A DNA stretch of 64,000 bases from Acidobacteriota bacterium (lineage in GTDB: Bacteria; Acidobacteriota; Terriglobia; Acidiferrales; UBA7541). Below are positions 30,015-37,780 of this stretch, one piece after another. Under the pieces are notes generated by a model. The model was given only the letters and a program-made list of their open reading frames with translations. It searched no databases and was not told the origin of the DNA. The first letter of the stretch is position 1. Every line of letters begins with the position of its first letter. The stretch lies in assembly GCA_013289955.1 (NCBI GenBank), contig JABCYZ010000004.1:186001-250000 (forward strand). The letters run 5' to 3'. A program made the position numbers and the translations under genes.

Positions 30015-31721
30015 ATGCCCAGTCGTGCCAACCGAAGAACCCCCGGACTCTTACCTTTAGAGAAGACCCCCACGGGCATTCCAGGATTTGATGAGATTAG
30101 CGAAGGCGGCCTCCCCAAGGGGCGCACGACGATCATTTGCGGCGGGGCTGGCTGCGGAAAGACGATGTTAGGGATTGAGTTTCTAGTTCGCGGGGCACAG
30201 GAATATAACGAGCCGGGCGTGCTCATGGCTTTCGAGGAAACGCCGGAAGACATCGCTAGAAACGTTGCGTCATTGGGTTTTGATATCGAGGACCTTGCGA
30301 ACAAGAAAAAGCTGTTTCTTGACTATGTAAGCGTCGAGCCCCATGAGATTCAGGAAAGCGGAGACTACGACTTGGAAGGTCTATTCATCCGCTTGCAGAG
30401 CGCCGTGGACGCCGTAGGCGCCAAGCGCGTGATGTTCGATACGCTCGAGGCTCTTTTCTCAGGTTTCTCGAACCCCGGGATTCTGCGAGCCGAGTTTCGC
30501 CGGTTGTTCCGTTGGCTTAAGGACCGCGGACTGACAACTGTCATCACGGCCGAGAGGGGCGAAGGTACCCTCACGCGTCACGGTTTGGAAGAGTACGTCT
30601 CCGATTGCGTGGTTCTCCTTGACCATCGAATAAGGGATCAGATTTCGGCGCGCCGCCTGCGCATTGTAAAGTACAGGGGCACAAAGCACGGGGCCGATGA
30701 GTATCCGTTCCTGATTGACGAGCGCGGAATCTCGATTTTGCCGCTCACCTCTCTGCAATTGCAGCATACCGCGTCCAGCGAGCGCATTTCCTCGGGAGTA
30801 CCCGATTTGGACGAAATGCTGGAAGGGAAGGGGTATTTCCGCGGCTCGAGCATACTTGTCACAGGGACCGCCGGCAGCGGCAAAACCACTCTCGCCGCCT
30901 CGTTTGTCGATGCTGCCTGTCGAAGAGGTGAGCGCTGCCTCTATATCGACTTTGAAGAATCCAGGGATCAGGTGGCACGAAACATGAATTCTGTTGGCAT
31001 TGATCTCGATCCATGGTCCAAGAAAGGGCTTTTGACGCATGAAGCTTGGCGTCCCACTCAATTTGGCATAGAGATGCATCTCCTTCGCATCCACAAACTC
31101 ATCGAGAAGGTGCAACCGCATTGCGTAGTCATTGACCCCATCACGAATCTCATGAGTGGAAGTAGCGATAAGGAAGTCTACTCCATGCTCATGCGGTTAC
31201 TGGACTTCTTGAAGGTCGCCGGAATTACAGCGGTTTTTGTTAGCCTCACAAGCGGCGGCACCGAGTTGGAGCAGACTACAGTCGGAATCTCTTCCTTAAC
31301 CGACACGTGGATCCTGCTGCGAGATTTGGAGTTAAATGGAGAGCGTAACCGCTGTCTCTATGTCCTTAAATCGCGCGGAATGGCCCATTCGAATCAGCTT
31401 CGCGAGTTTGTAATCACGGGCCACGGCTTAAGACTCTTGCCAGTTTACATCGGCCCGGGCGGCGTCCTGACGGGATCGTCGAGGGTTACACAGGAGTCCG
31501 CGGAACGTGCCGAGGCCGTTCAAAAACAGCAGGAGATCGAGCGCAAGCAGCAGGATGCCGCGCGCAAGCGGCTTGCGATACAGGCGCAAGTGACCGCCCT
31601 GCAGGCGGAACTCGATGCCGTCGAAAAAGAAGAAAAGACCCTCAACCGGGAAGAGAAGGATAGGGAAAAGCAAGACAGAGCAGATCTTGACAGATTGGCA
31701 AAGAGTCGCGGTTCCCGATAG
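30015..31721 (+). CDS. kaiC: KaiC-like circadian clock/RecA-fold ATPase
   Basis: Double-domain KaiC ATPase of 568 residues. N-terminal domain: Walker A GGAGCGKT (43-50) and catalytic Glu pair at 74-75 (FEETPED); C-terminal domain: Walker A GTAGSGKT (284-291) and Glu314-Glu315 (FEESRDQ). The cyanobacterial autophosphorylation Ser-Thr dyad is here Ser426-Ser427 (GISSLTD), a pattern typical of non-cyanobacterial KaiC. The RGMAHSNQLREF segment matches the conserved KaiC end of domain two. After residue 490 comes an extra 75-residue charged coiled coil (QKQQEIERKQQDAARKR...). kaiB and a histidine kinase follow on the same strand. There is no kaiA in the window. It likely acts as a phosphorylation timer or stress-signalling module. 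Confidence 0.94.
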   Translation: MPSRANRRTPGLLPLEKTPTGIPGFDEISEGGLPKGRTTIICGGAGCGKTMLGIEFLVRGAQEYNEPGVLMAFEETPEDIARNVASLGFDIEDLANKKKLFLDYVSVEPHEIQESGDYDLEGLFIRLQSAVDAVGAKRVMFDTLEALFSGFSNPGILRAEFRRLFRWLKDRGLTTVITAERGEGTLTRHGLEEYVSDCVVLLDHRIRDQISARRLRIVKYRGTKHGADEYPFLIDERGISILPLTSLQLQHTASSERISSGVPDLDEMLEGKGYFRGSSILVTGTAGSGKTTLAASFVDAACRRGERCLYIDFEESRDQVARNMNSVGIDLDPWSKKGLLTHEAWRPTQFGIEMHLLRIHKLIEKVQPHCVVIDPITNLMSGSSDKEVYSMLMRLLDFLKVAGITAVFVSLTSGGTELEQTTVGISSLTDTWILLRDLELNGERNRCLYVLKSRGMAHSNQLREFVITGHGLRLLPVYIGPGGVLTGSSRVTQESAERAEAVQKQQEIERKQQDAARKRLAIQAQVTALQAELDAVEKEEKTLNREEKDREKQDRADLDRLAKSRGSR

Positions 31722-31789
31722 TCTGGAGCAAATTGGCGACACGGGTTTGAAAATGAATCTGAGACTTAGAAACCGGAAGCGGGCGCCAC

Positions 31790-32143
31790 TTGAAAACTAA
31801 GGAAAAAGTGAAGAGTTCCAAAAAGCTGATTGAATTGCGATTGTATGTTGCGGGACAAACTCCGAGGTCCTTGGCGGCCATCACCAATCTGAAAAAGATT
31901 TGTGCCGGAGACTTCGAGGAAAATTATCACATTGAAGTGATTGATCTGTTAAAGAACCCGGCCTTGGCGCGAGATCATCAAATTCTAGCCATCCCCACAC
32001 TTGTCAGAAGCCTACCTGTTCCTATTTGCAAGATAATAGGCGACCTGTCAGATACTGAACGCGTGGTGGTGGGTTTGGACATCCGCAAAGCAAAAGGGAA
32101 GAAAGCGACGGTCAAAGCACACGCCGTAACGGGGGCTCGGTAG
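31790..32143 (+). CDS. kaiB: KaiB-like protein
   Basis: 117-residue thioredoxin-like protein that binds KaiC. The core matches Kai[21 protein letters not shown], the acidic [12 protein letters not shown] strand, ILAIPTLVR with the cis-Pro and [14 protein letters not shown]. The TTG at 31790 is the first start in frame (GGAAG twelve bases upstream); a GTG at 31808 with AAGG nine bases upstream is an equally possible start and would give 111 residues. A basic C-terminal tail of about 25 residues ([18 protein letters not shown]) is longer than in cyanobacterial KaiB. It lies 68 bases after kaiC and 93 before the kinase gene, so the three form one operon. Confidence 0.9.
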   Translation: MKTKEKVKSSKKLIELRLYVAGQTPRSLAAITNLKKICAGDFEENYHIEVIDLLKNPALARDHQILAIPTLVRSLPVPICKIIGDLSDTERVVVGLDIRKAKGKKATVKAHAVTGAR

Positions 32144-32236
32144 GAAGCTCGGTTTTATACATGATTCTCCTGATGTCAAAAGAAAGCTCCGAAGAGGATC
32201 ATCCCGAGGCACTTAGGCAAACCATTGAAAAACAAC

Positions 32237-33952
32237 ATGGATATCCGGAAGAAGAAGAACTCTCGGCGCTTATCGCCAAGGACTCCTTCCTCTGTCCTTA
32301 AACCCCGCCCGAACGCCGCCGAAGCGCAAGAAATCGTGCTTGCCATTCGCCGTGGAGGAATCGATGCCCTGGTAATGCAGGGTGCGCAAGGCGAGAAAGT
32401 CGTCACGCTGCAGGGTACGGAGCATCCATACCGCGTGCTCGTCGAGTCCATAAACGATGGCGCTGCCACTCTGGACGCGGACGGCATAGTCCTCTATGCC
32501 AACAGTCGGTTTGCTCAAATCTTGAATATTCCCGTGGGAAAACTGACCGGGAGCTCGCTGCATAACAATTTATCGGCTGGGCAGAGCGACAAGCTAAAAA
32601 AACTCATACGGCAGGCGCTTCATCGCAGCTCAGCGGCAGAGCTTACTTTGGATGCCACGGAGGGAAGACCCAAGCTTGTCCGATTTACTCTCCGTCCGCT
32701 AAAAGACTCGGATATTCATAAAGTAGGCGTGGTTGCCACCGAACTGACCGAGTTGGTGGAAGCCAATGAAGCCTTGAAGTCCAATGAGGAATCGCTAAGG
32801 CAGCTTTCCGCTCGGTTGCTGCAACTTCAGGATGAAGAGCGGCGCCACATCGCGCGCGATCTGCACGATGTCACGGGGCAAAAGCTTGCCGTCTTATCCA
32901 TGGCCTTGTCCCGCGTTCTCAACCGGCCCAATAGCAACATGGACGCGGACTCACAGCGTGCGCTTACCGAGTCCCTGGCTTGGAGCAAGGAGGTCGCCGC
33001 CGAAATTCGCACACTTTCTTATTTGTTGCATCCGCCTTTGCTGGACGAATTGGGGCTGTCTTCAGCCGTCAAATGGTACTTGGCTGGATTCACAAGCAGA
33101 ACGGGCATCCTGATGGAAACCGAGATTCCCTCCGATATTCAGAGATTGTCGCCTGACGCCGAAGTTGCCATTTTCCGCGTCCTCCAGGAGAGCCTCACAA
33201 ACGTGCATCGGTACTCTGAAAGCCCGAACGCAGTCGTCCGGATGGATGTAACCGCCGACGAGATCAAACTCGAAATTCAAGATTTTGGGAAAGGCGTGCA
33301 ATCTTCCAGGGCTAGTTCGCCAAATGGATCGGTCGCACGTCTTGGCGTGGGCATTCAAGGCATGACGGAACGCATGCGCCAACTGGGAGGCAAGCTAGAA
33401 ATTACATCGAGCCCCAATAAAGGAACCTTAGTCGCAGCCACGATTCCCCTTTCCAGCTTGGCGGCAATTCCCCCGCAGTCTTCCGCAGTCTTGGTCTCTA
33501 CATCTTCAAATCTCGCTTCCGAGCTTGCGGGACCGGTCCAAAACACTTTGCGGAAGCGAATACTCATCGCGGACGACCACGAAATGCTTCGTCGTGGCGT
33601 GAGAAACACCTTGCAAACAGAGCTGGATCTTGAAATTTGCGGCGAGGCTGTGGATGGACAGGACGCTGTCGAGAAAGTGAAGGCCCTCCAGCCCGACTTG
33701 GTTATTCTTGACATCAACATGCCGGCTCTTAACGGCCTCGTTGCTCTAAGACAAATACTAAGGCTTCGCCCGCAGACAAAGGTTTTGGTTTTCTCCGTCC
33801 ACGATTCCGATCAAACGGTCAAAGAGGTTCACGCGGCGGGCGCTCACGGCTTTATATCCAAAGGCAAGGACTCCCAGGATCTGCTGAGAGTTGTACGAGA
33901 GATTCTGAACGTAAAAAGTCTAACCGCATCCGCCTCTCCCGTGCCGAATTGA
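32237..33952 (+). CDS. PAS-histidine kinase-receiver hybrid, third gene of the kai operon
   Basis: 571-residue cytoplasmic sensor. Order: an N-terminal EIVLAIRRGGIDALVMQGAQGE segment common in soil-bacterial kinases; PAS domain (about 65-175, SINDGAATLDADGIVLYAN); HisKA_3 with His in RRHIARDLHDVTGQ (about residue 210); HATPase with FRVLQESLTNVHRY (N box), DFGKGV and GVGIQGMTERM; then a NarL-type receiver with Asp-Asp pocket, phospho-acceptor Asp (about 492, VILDINMP) and Lys (about 542, FISKGK). No membrane segment and no DNA-binding domain. The ATG at 32237 is preferred to the TTG at 32225. By context it is the likely output or input partner of KaiB-KaiC. Confidence 0.9.
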   Translation: MDIRKKKNSRRLSPRTPSSVLKPRPNAAEAQEIVLAIRRGGIDALVMQGAQGEKVVTLQGTEHPYRVLVESINDGAATLDADGIVLYANSRFAQILNIPVGKLTGSSLHNNLSAGQSDKLKKLIRQALHRSSAAELTLDATEGRPKLVRFTLRPLKDSDIHKVGVVATELTELVEANEALKSNEESLRQLSARLLQLQDEERRHIARDLHDVTGQKLAVLSMALSRVLNRPNSNMDADSQRALTESLAWSKEVAAEIRTLSYLLHPPLLDELGLSSAVKWYLAGFTSRTGILMETEIPSDIQRLSPDAEVAIFRVLQESLTNVHRYSESPNAVVRMDVTADEIKLEIQDFGKGVQSSRASSPNGSVARLGVGIQGMTERMRQLGGKLEITSSPNKGTLVAATIPLSSLAAIPPQSSAVLVSTSSNLASELAGPVQNTLRKRILIADDHEMLRRGVRNTLQTELDLEICGEAVDGQDAVEKVKALQPDLVILDINMPALNGLVALRQILRLRPQTKVLVFSVHDSDQTVKEVHAAGAHGFISKGKDSQDLLRVVREILNVKSLTASASPVPN

Positions 33953-34328
33953 TGACTCTGCAATAGCCCTTGGGGTTTGTAAGGCTTTGGTCTTCCATCG
34001 CCTACGCAACCCTGTCCAAGCTGGAAGAAACTGTGTGGCCAAGTATGCAGAGCCGGAGGCGCTTAGTCGTTCTTGATTGTGTGACCTTTGAAAAATGCCG
34101 GTAATCGTGGCCGGTGGCTTACAGAATGAGCGTCGCGGACGATAATTTCAATTGAACAGTCGTTGTGACAGGAAAAAGATCAGCACCGTTGTCGCGGGGA
34201 AAATCACACTCGCAAGTGACAGAAACACTTCATAAGCTATCGTCTTTGGGCTCCTCGAAAGGATGTGGAACATACTCTCGAAAAGCCCAAAGACAAGTTG
34301 AGCTGCATCAGTGAGCCACTTTCACAAG
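33953..34328. other. gap holding an inverted repeat and a possible small membrane peptide
   Basis: Between the kinase gene and the minus-strand secreted gene. It contains an 11-base inverted repeat (34242-34252 with 34284-34294) and a minus-strand frame 34148-34273 of 41 codons that would give a peptide with one hydrophobic stretch (FLSLASVIFPATTVLIFFL). That peptide has only a weak ribosome site and may be chance. Nothing else was recognised. Confidence 0.4.
34242..34294. repeat. long-loop perfect inverted repeat
   Basis: GTCTTTGGGCT (34242-34252) and AGCCCAAAGAC (34284-34294) are exact reverse complements separated by 31 bases. There is no T run on either side, so a terminator is less likely than a structured RNA or protein site. 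Confidence 0.7.
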
Positions 34329-34694
34329 CTAGGGCGTTACGTGGACGCTGATGGCGATGTTCGAGCCATTGTCCTGACGATAAGTGACGTCAGCAGTCGA
34401 ACCCACTTTGAGGCTGCCCTCGATGGTGGTGTTCTTATCAACCGTAAATGACATTGTGCTGGAAGCCGCCGCGGGCTTTTGTGCATCTTGAGAGACGGAA
34501 GTCCCAGAGCCGACGGTTAGAGTGAAAGAGTTCTGATCAACGGAAGCGATCTTTCCAGATACGGATTGCGTCTGGGCAGCAGCCTGCTGACCTTGCGGAG
34601 TTTGATGCGTGTTCGCCGGTGGCAGTGCCAAAGCTACCGCTACGAGAACCGTGCCTGCCAACGTAAAAAATCCAAATCGCCATGCGTTCTTCAT
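34329..34694 (-). CDS. secreted DUF5666-like protein
   Basis: 121-residue exported protein: signal peptide to about residue 28 (FGFFTLAGTVLVAVALALPPA), a Gln/Ala-rich linker, then a small beta-barrel with the pattern VSGKIASVDQNSFTLTVG, FTVDKNTTIEGSLKVGSTADVTYR and IAISVHV. This 'G.I.S.D..SFTL' plus 'V...T...G..KVG..V.V.Y' arrangement is that of DUF5666 (OB-like) domains. The ATG at 34694 has GAGGAGG ten bases upstream; the longer frame to 34757 lacks this. A single-gene unit; function unknown. Confidence 0.72.
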   Translation of the reverse strand: MKNAWRFGFFTLAGTVLVAVALALPPANTHQTPQGQQAAAQTQSVSGKIASVDQNSFTLTVGSGTSVSQDAQKPAAASSTMSFTVDKNTTIEGSLKVGSTADVTYRQDNGSNIAISVHVTP

Positions 34695-34895
34695 TTCCCA
34701 AGCCCTCCTCGAGATATGTTTGGCCAGGCACCATCGAGGTTGCAGGAGCTCTGCCAATCTTCAGCTGGAGAGCGGAATATGAAAACTTCAATTGGGTGAA
34801 TGAGTTAGCGGCAGTAAAAAAATGCGCAGCACTGTGTTTACTAGTACCAGAACCGGAAATCTCTTCCTGTCGAGTAAATAATCTGGCTAGGTAAT

Positions 34896-35444
34896 TTATT
34901 GCGCTGGATTTACAGCAATCCTGGTATTGCCGGAAACATTCGCCTTAGGCAATTCTTTCATTTCTGCCTTGGTGGCTGTAGGCGCGTGAGATCCGCAATC
35001 AAAAATGGAGGTATCGAGAGAAGCGGTTAGGGGATAGGATTTTCCGCCTTCTGTCAGTTGCGTGAGCAAAAGTTCATAGCGAAACCCTTCGGGATGGTTT
35101 CGGCTTCGCAGCAATACGAGGAGACCGCGCACCTCTGAATCAGAACGAATCACGACACTGTATCCGGTCGCGAGGTCCGACACAACCGTGCCTCGAAACT
35201 CACTGCCATCGCGATCGATGCTCGAATCGATGGCGCTGAGAATCTTAACGTGCACAATAGTTCCCTGAGGTAGGACGTCAAGGGGATCGGCATCCGTATG
35301 CCGGAGACGTGTCTGCAAGTGAAAAGTCAGAGTCGTTCCTGCGGGAACGCGTATGGGCTCGATTCCCGAGCCCGAAACCTGGGCGGAGGTGTCGGCCGCA
35401 AATATGCCAGCAGCGCACAAGACAACAGCAAGGAAACGAGACAT
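34896..35444 (-). CDS. secreted hypothetical protein
   Basis: 182-residue exported protein with a clean signal peptide (MSRFLAVVLCAAGIFAADTSAQ). The mature part opens with VPAGTTLTFHLQTRLRHTDADPLDVLPQGT, a beta-rich arrangement also seen in many acidobacterial secreted proteins and in the C-terminal part of TrbI/VirB10-like folds, where a threshold-type 'PAGT.......T.' start is followed by 'G..V.G.V'. A single cysteine (about 151, FDCGSH) lies near the end. No enzyme motif. It is a minus-strand neighbour of the DUF5666-like gene with 200 bases between; function unknown. Confidence 0.68.
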   Translation of the reverse strand: MSRFLAVVLCAAGIFAADTSAQVSGSGIEPIRVPAGTTLTFHLQTRLRHTDADPLDVLPQGTIVHVKILSAIDSSIDRDGSEFRGTVVSDLATGYSVVIRSDSEVRGLLVLLRSRNHPEGFRYELLLTQLTEGGKSYPLTASLDTSIFDCGSHAPTATKAEMKELPKANVSGNTRIAVNPAQ

Positions 35445-35719
35445 GGTCTGCCTATCCTGGGTGGAGAAAAGTGCCGGAACTACAGTGTAAGTTGCCGCCA
35501 GAAAAGAGTCAAAGGAAAAGGGGAAAAGGGCAGGTCGCCATCTCTCGCTACAGCAAATCGACCCCTGTTTTACAGGCTCTCTGGTATGGGCAGTTCAGGT
35601 TTCTTCGAGCAAAGGTGGGTATGCAAGAGCTACTGCGATGTTAGGCGTAAGCTGGTCCGCCTCTGCTCTTTTGTACCGGCCGGCAGGCACAATCCAGATA
35701 AACAGATTGGTAGGACCGG

Positions 35720-36097
35720 ATGACGCAACCTGGTTTTTCTTACGCACTCAATGCAATGCTGGAGCCTCTTTGTCCGCGTGATAACACCGTCATGCGATAT
35801 GAAGCGAGCGGACTTCCCTCGGGCACCGACAATCGACCTTCCTATCACTGCGGTCACGAAGGATGCAGCGTTCGCTATGATCTGGGGAACGGATATTTCA
35901 CTCTTATAGGAATGCCGGACCGCATAAATTCTGTTGAAGAGCCCGGCGTGAACACGATGAAATGCGAAAATCACGGGACGTGGATGTATCGCAGGAGAGA
36001 CCTCGAAACGGAATCAGGCGCTGCATGGTGTTGCGGGGTAGAAGGATGCGGCTACTGTACTCAGACCGGGACGAAGGGAAGTTGGGTCAGGACATAG
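35720..36097 (+). CDS. cysteine-rich hypothetical protein (possible zinc binder)
   Basis: 125-residue soluble protein with a C-H-rich pattern: LCPRDNT near residue 18, YHCGHEGCSVRYD near 43, MKCENHG near 81 and WCCGVEGCGYC near 103-111. Two C-G-x-E-G-C knuckles suggest an internal duplication and two zinc sites. TAGGACCGG directly precedes the ATG; an internal ATG at 35756 (MLEPLCPRDN) is possible and would remove 12 residues. No partner gene. Function unknown; a DNA, RNA or redox role cannot be separated. Confidence 0.55.
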   Translation: MTQPGFSYALNAMLEPLCPRDNTVMRYEASGLPSGTDNRPSYHCGHEGCSVRYDLGNGYFTLIGMPDRINSVEEPGVNTMKCENHGTWMYRRRDLETESGAAWCCGVEGCGYCTQTGTKGSWVRT

Positions 36098-36369
36098 AGC
36101 AAGCGGCGGCAAACGGAAAGTCCGCGGCCAGATGTTTATCCGGAATAGAAAGGCAACCCGCAATTCTGGCGTCCCAGCCGGCCCCCAACAAGTCTATTCG
36201 CCGTGTTTTGCATATTTTTCTGCAATAACTTGTCGCTGATCGGCACTATGTAGTTCGGCTCTTGCAGCCCGGATAGCCGCATTTGCAATCAATATCGGGA
36301 GTTTTTTCCATCGCTTCACGCTGAGGACTGCAATACTTGCTTTTGGGGCCCGCCATACAGCTACAGCTC

Positions 36370-36541
36370 GGAACGCAGGGATATCATCGGAACTTCGCCT
36401 GCTAATCCAATTTTTATCGCGGATCGTTACTTCGTCCTTCCAATCGCAACCGGCATTGCGAATATCATCTTGGATCGTGTGACAGCTCGTAAGCTGACGT
36501 CCTTTGGCTAAACCCGCTGAAGTCCTCGTAGTCATTTGCAC
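36370..36541 (-). pseudogene. fragment of a DJ-1/PfpI-like protein
   Basis: The minus strand encodes about 55 residues matching the C-terminal third of the DJ-1/PfpI family: the AGLAKGRQLTSCHTIQDDI segment, the NAGCDWKDEVTIRDKNWISRR segment and DDIPAF, which are the usual end of these glutamine-amidotransferase-like proteins. An upstream in-frame stop (TAG near 36550) cuts off the nucleophile elbow and the rest, and the sequence after DDIPAF is unrelated. A GTG start is formally available, but the product would lack the catalytic Cys-containing half. It is part of a decayed stretch. Confidence 0.7.
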
Positions 36542-36547
36542 AGTTCG

Positions 36548-36715
36548 CTAGCGCATACCCGGCGGCAGCACCTTCCAGTTCTTGAGGAACTCAATGATGG
36601 AAACCCGGTCATACCTATTTAGCATGTCAAAAGCTTGTCGCGACGCAACTGTTCCTTTTACCGCCAATTAAGATCGCCTCCCCATGACCGGGAATAACGC
36701 GATCTGCGATTTCCT
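36548..36715 (-). pseudogene. remnant of a di-haem cytochrome/thiol oxidoreductase-like C-terminus
   Basis: Minus-strand reading gives IPGHGEAILIGG in one frame (about 36700-36660), then ASRQAFDMLNRYDRVSIIEF with LKNWKVLPPG in another, ending at a TAG at 36550. The G-H-x-E-A then S-R-x-x-F-x-x-L...D-R...I-x-x-F-L pattern is that of the last part of DUF1111/di-haem peroxidase-like proteins. Stops and frame changes occur upstream, so only a fragment is left. Confidence 0.5.
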
Positions 36716-37172
36716 TGGATATGAACGGTGGAAAGTCCCCTGGAGCTGACCAAAAGAGGTCCGATCAGCGGTATAGAAACTCCCGCTTCTCATGAACCAG
36801 CAAATCGCGAACCTCGCAATCGCTACGATGCAGGATTTTCGCATCCAGTTGCCAATCCTTCCGCAATGAACGAGGAAATTTGAAACTACAGGATTTAACC
36901 GAGAGACACAGACAGCAAGTTTTGGTGGAATTGTTTTGCGGCTGGACGAAAAGTTTAGCGGTTCGCGTTGCAGTCGCAATCAATCCTCGAGTTGTTGTGC
37001 CGAACTAGCGAGCAGTAATTGGCCCGAAGAGCGTATGAGGCAAGCATCCAGAGCTTGCGAATCCGTCATGCGGCGAATTCAAGATCTTCGGGCTCTCGTT
37101 ATTGTGGCCTTTCAGAACCCAACTGATCGGCAACTTTTCGATATTGGCTAAGCGCTGGACCCCAGTAGGGAA
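36716..37172. other. decayed region upstream of the exopolysaccharide cluster
   Basis: No intact gene. The plus-strand frame 36936-37151 and two minus-strand frames have stops and no ribosome sites or known products. Since the exopolysaccharide cluster starts at 37173, its promoter must lie here; no consensus site was seen. Confidence 0.4.
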
Positions 37173-37757
37173 ATGCGGGTTCCGTTAGTCATAAGGCGAA
37201 GCTACGTGCAAGTTATCACAAGCAAGGAAAACAACATCGAGTCTGGTTGGTTTGCGCTCCGCACACGCCACCAGCATGAAAACAGGGTTGCGACGGCCCT
37301 TCAAAGCAAAGGGATCGAAGCCTTTCTTCCCACCTACAAGTGTGCCAGGCGCTGGAACGACCGCATGAAGGTGTTGTGCGCCCCGCTCTTTCCCGGTTAT
37401 GTCTTCGCGGCCAATTTCGAGGGCAGAAAACTGGACGTCCTGAACACACCTGGTGTCGCGGCAATTGTCAGCGTTGGCGGGGTTCCGGCGGAGATTCCGG
37501 GTGGCGAAATTGACGCCATTCGGCTCACTATCAAATCTCAATCAAACATCCAACCTCATGAATATCTGCGAAGTGGGGACGCCGTTCGCGTAACGCAGGG
37601 GCCGCTTGCGGGACTCGAAGGAATCCTGGTTCGCAAGCGGAATTCGTTGCGCTTGGTCGTATGCATTGAATTGCTTGGCAGAGCCGCCGCCGTCGAAATT
37701 GACGGTATAAGCCTTGAACGCGTTAGGGGTTCGCGGTCCCCGTCTCTACTTGTATAA
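37173..37757 (+). CDS. NusG-like (UpxY/RfaH-type) transcription antiterminator
   Basis: 194-residue NusG paralogue: N-terminal NGN domain (WFALRTRHQHENRVATALQSKGIEAFLP, APLFPGYVFA) and C-terminal KOW domain (GDAVRVTQGPLAGLEGILVRKRN). Such proteins ride on RNA polymerase and allow read-through of long polysaccharide operons, which is just the situation here: it is the first gene of a 20-kb run. The ATG at 37173 has a short-spaced GTAGGGA, while a GTG at 37206 has AAGGCG at a better distance, so the N-terminus is uncertain. Probable target is its own operon, as for UpxY. Confidence 0.88.
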   Translation: MRVPLVIRRSYVQVITSKENNIESGWFALRTRHQHENRVATALQSKGIEAFLPTYKCARRWNDRMKVLCAPLFPGYVFAANFEGRKLDVLNTPGVAAIVSVGGVPAEIPGGEIDAIRLTIKSQSNIQPHEYLRSGDAVRVTQGPLAGLEGILVRKRNSLRLVVCIELLGRAAAVEIDGISLERVRGSRSPSLLV

Positions 37758-37780
37758 AGCGAAAGCCCGATCACAAAACC

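Noticed and set aside
31615..31800. 61-codon lysine-rich frame across the kaiC end
   Set aside because: Shadow of the kaiC coiled-coil codons; no independent start signal.
34148..34273. 41-codon minus-strand frame with a hydrophobic stretch
   Set aside because: Ribosome site weak and an inverted repeat overlaps it; kept only as a remark in the gap entry.
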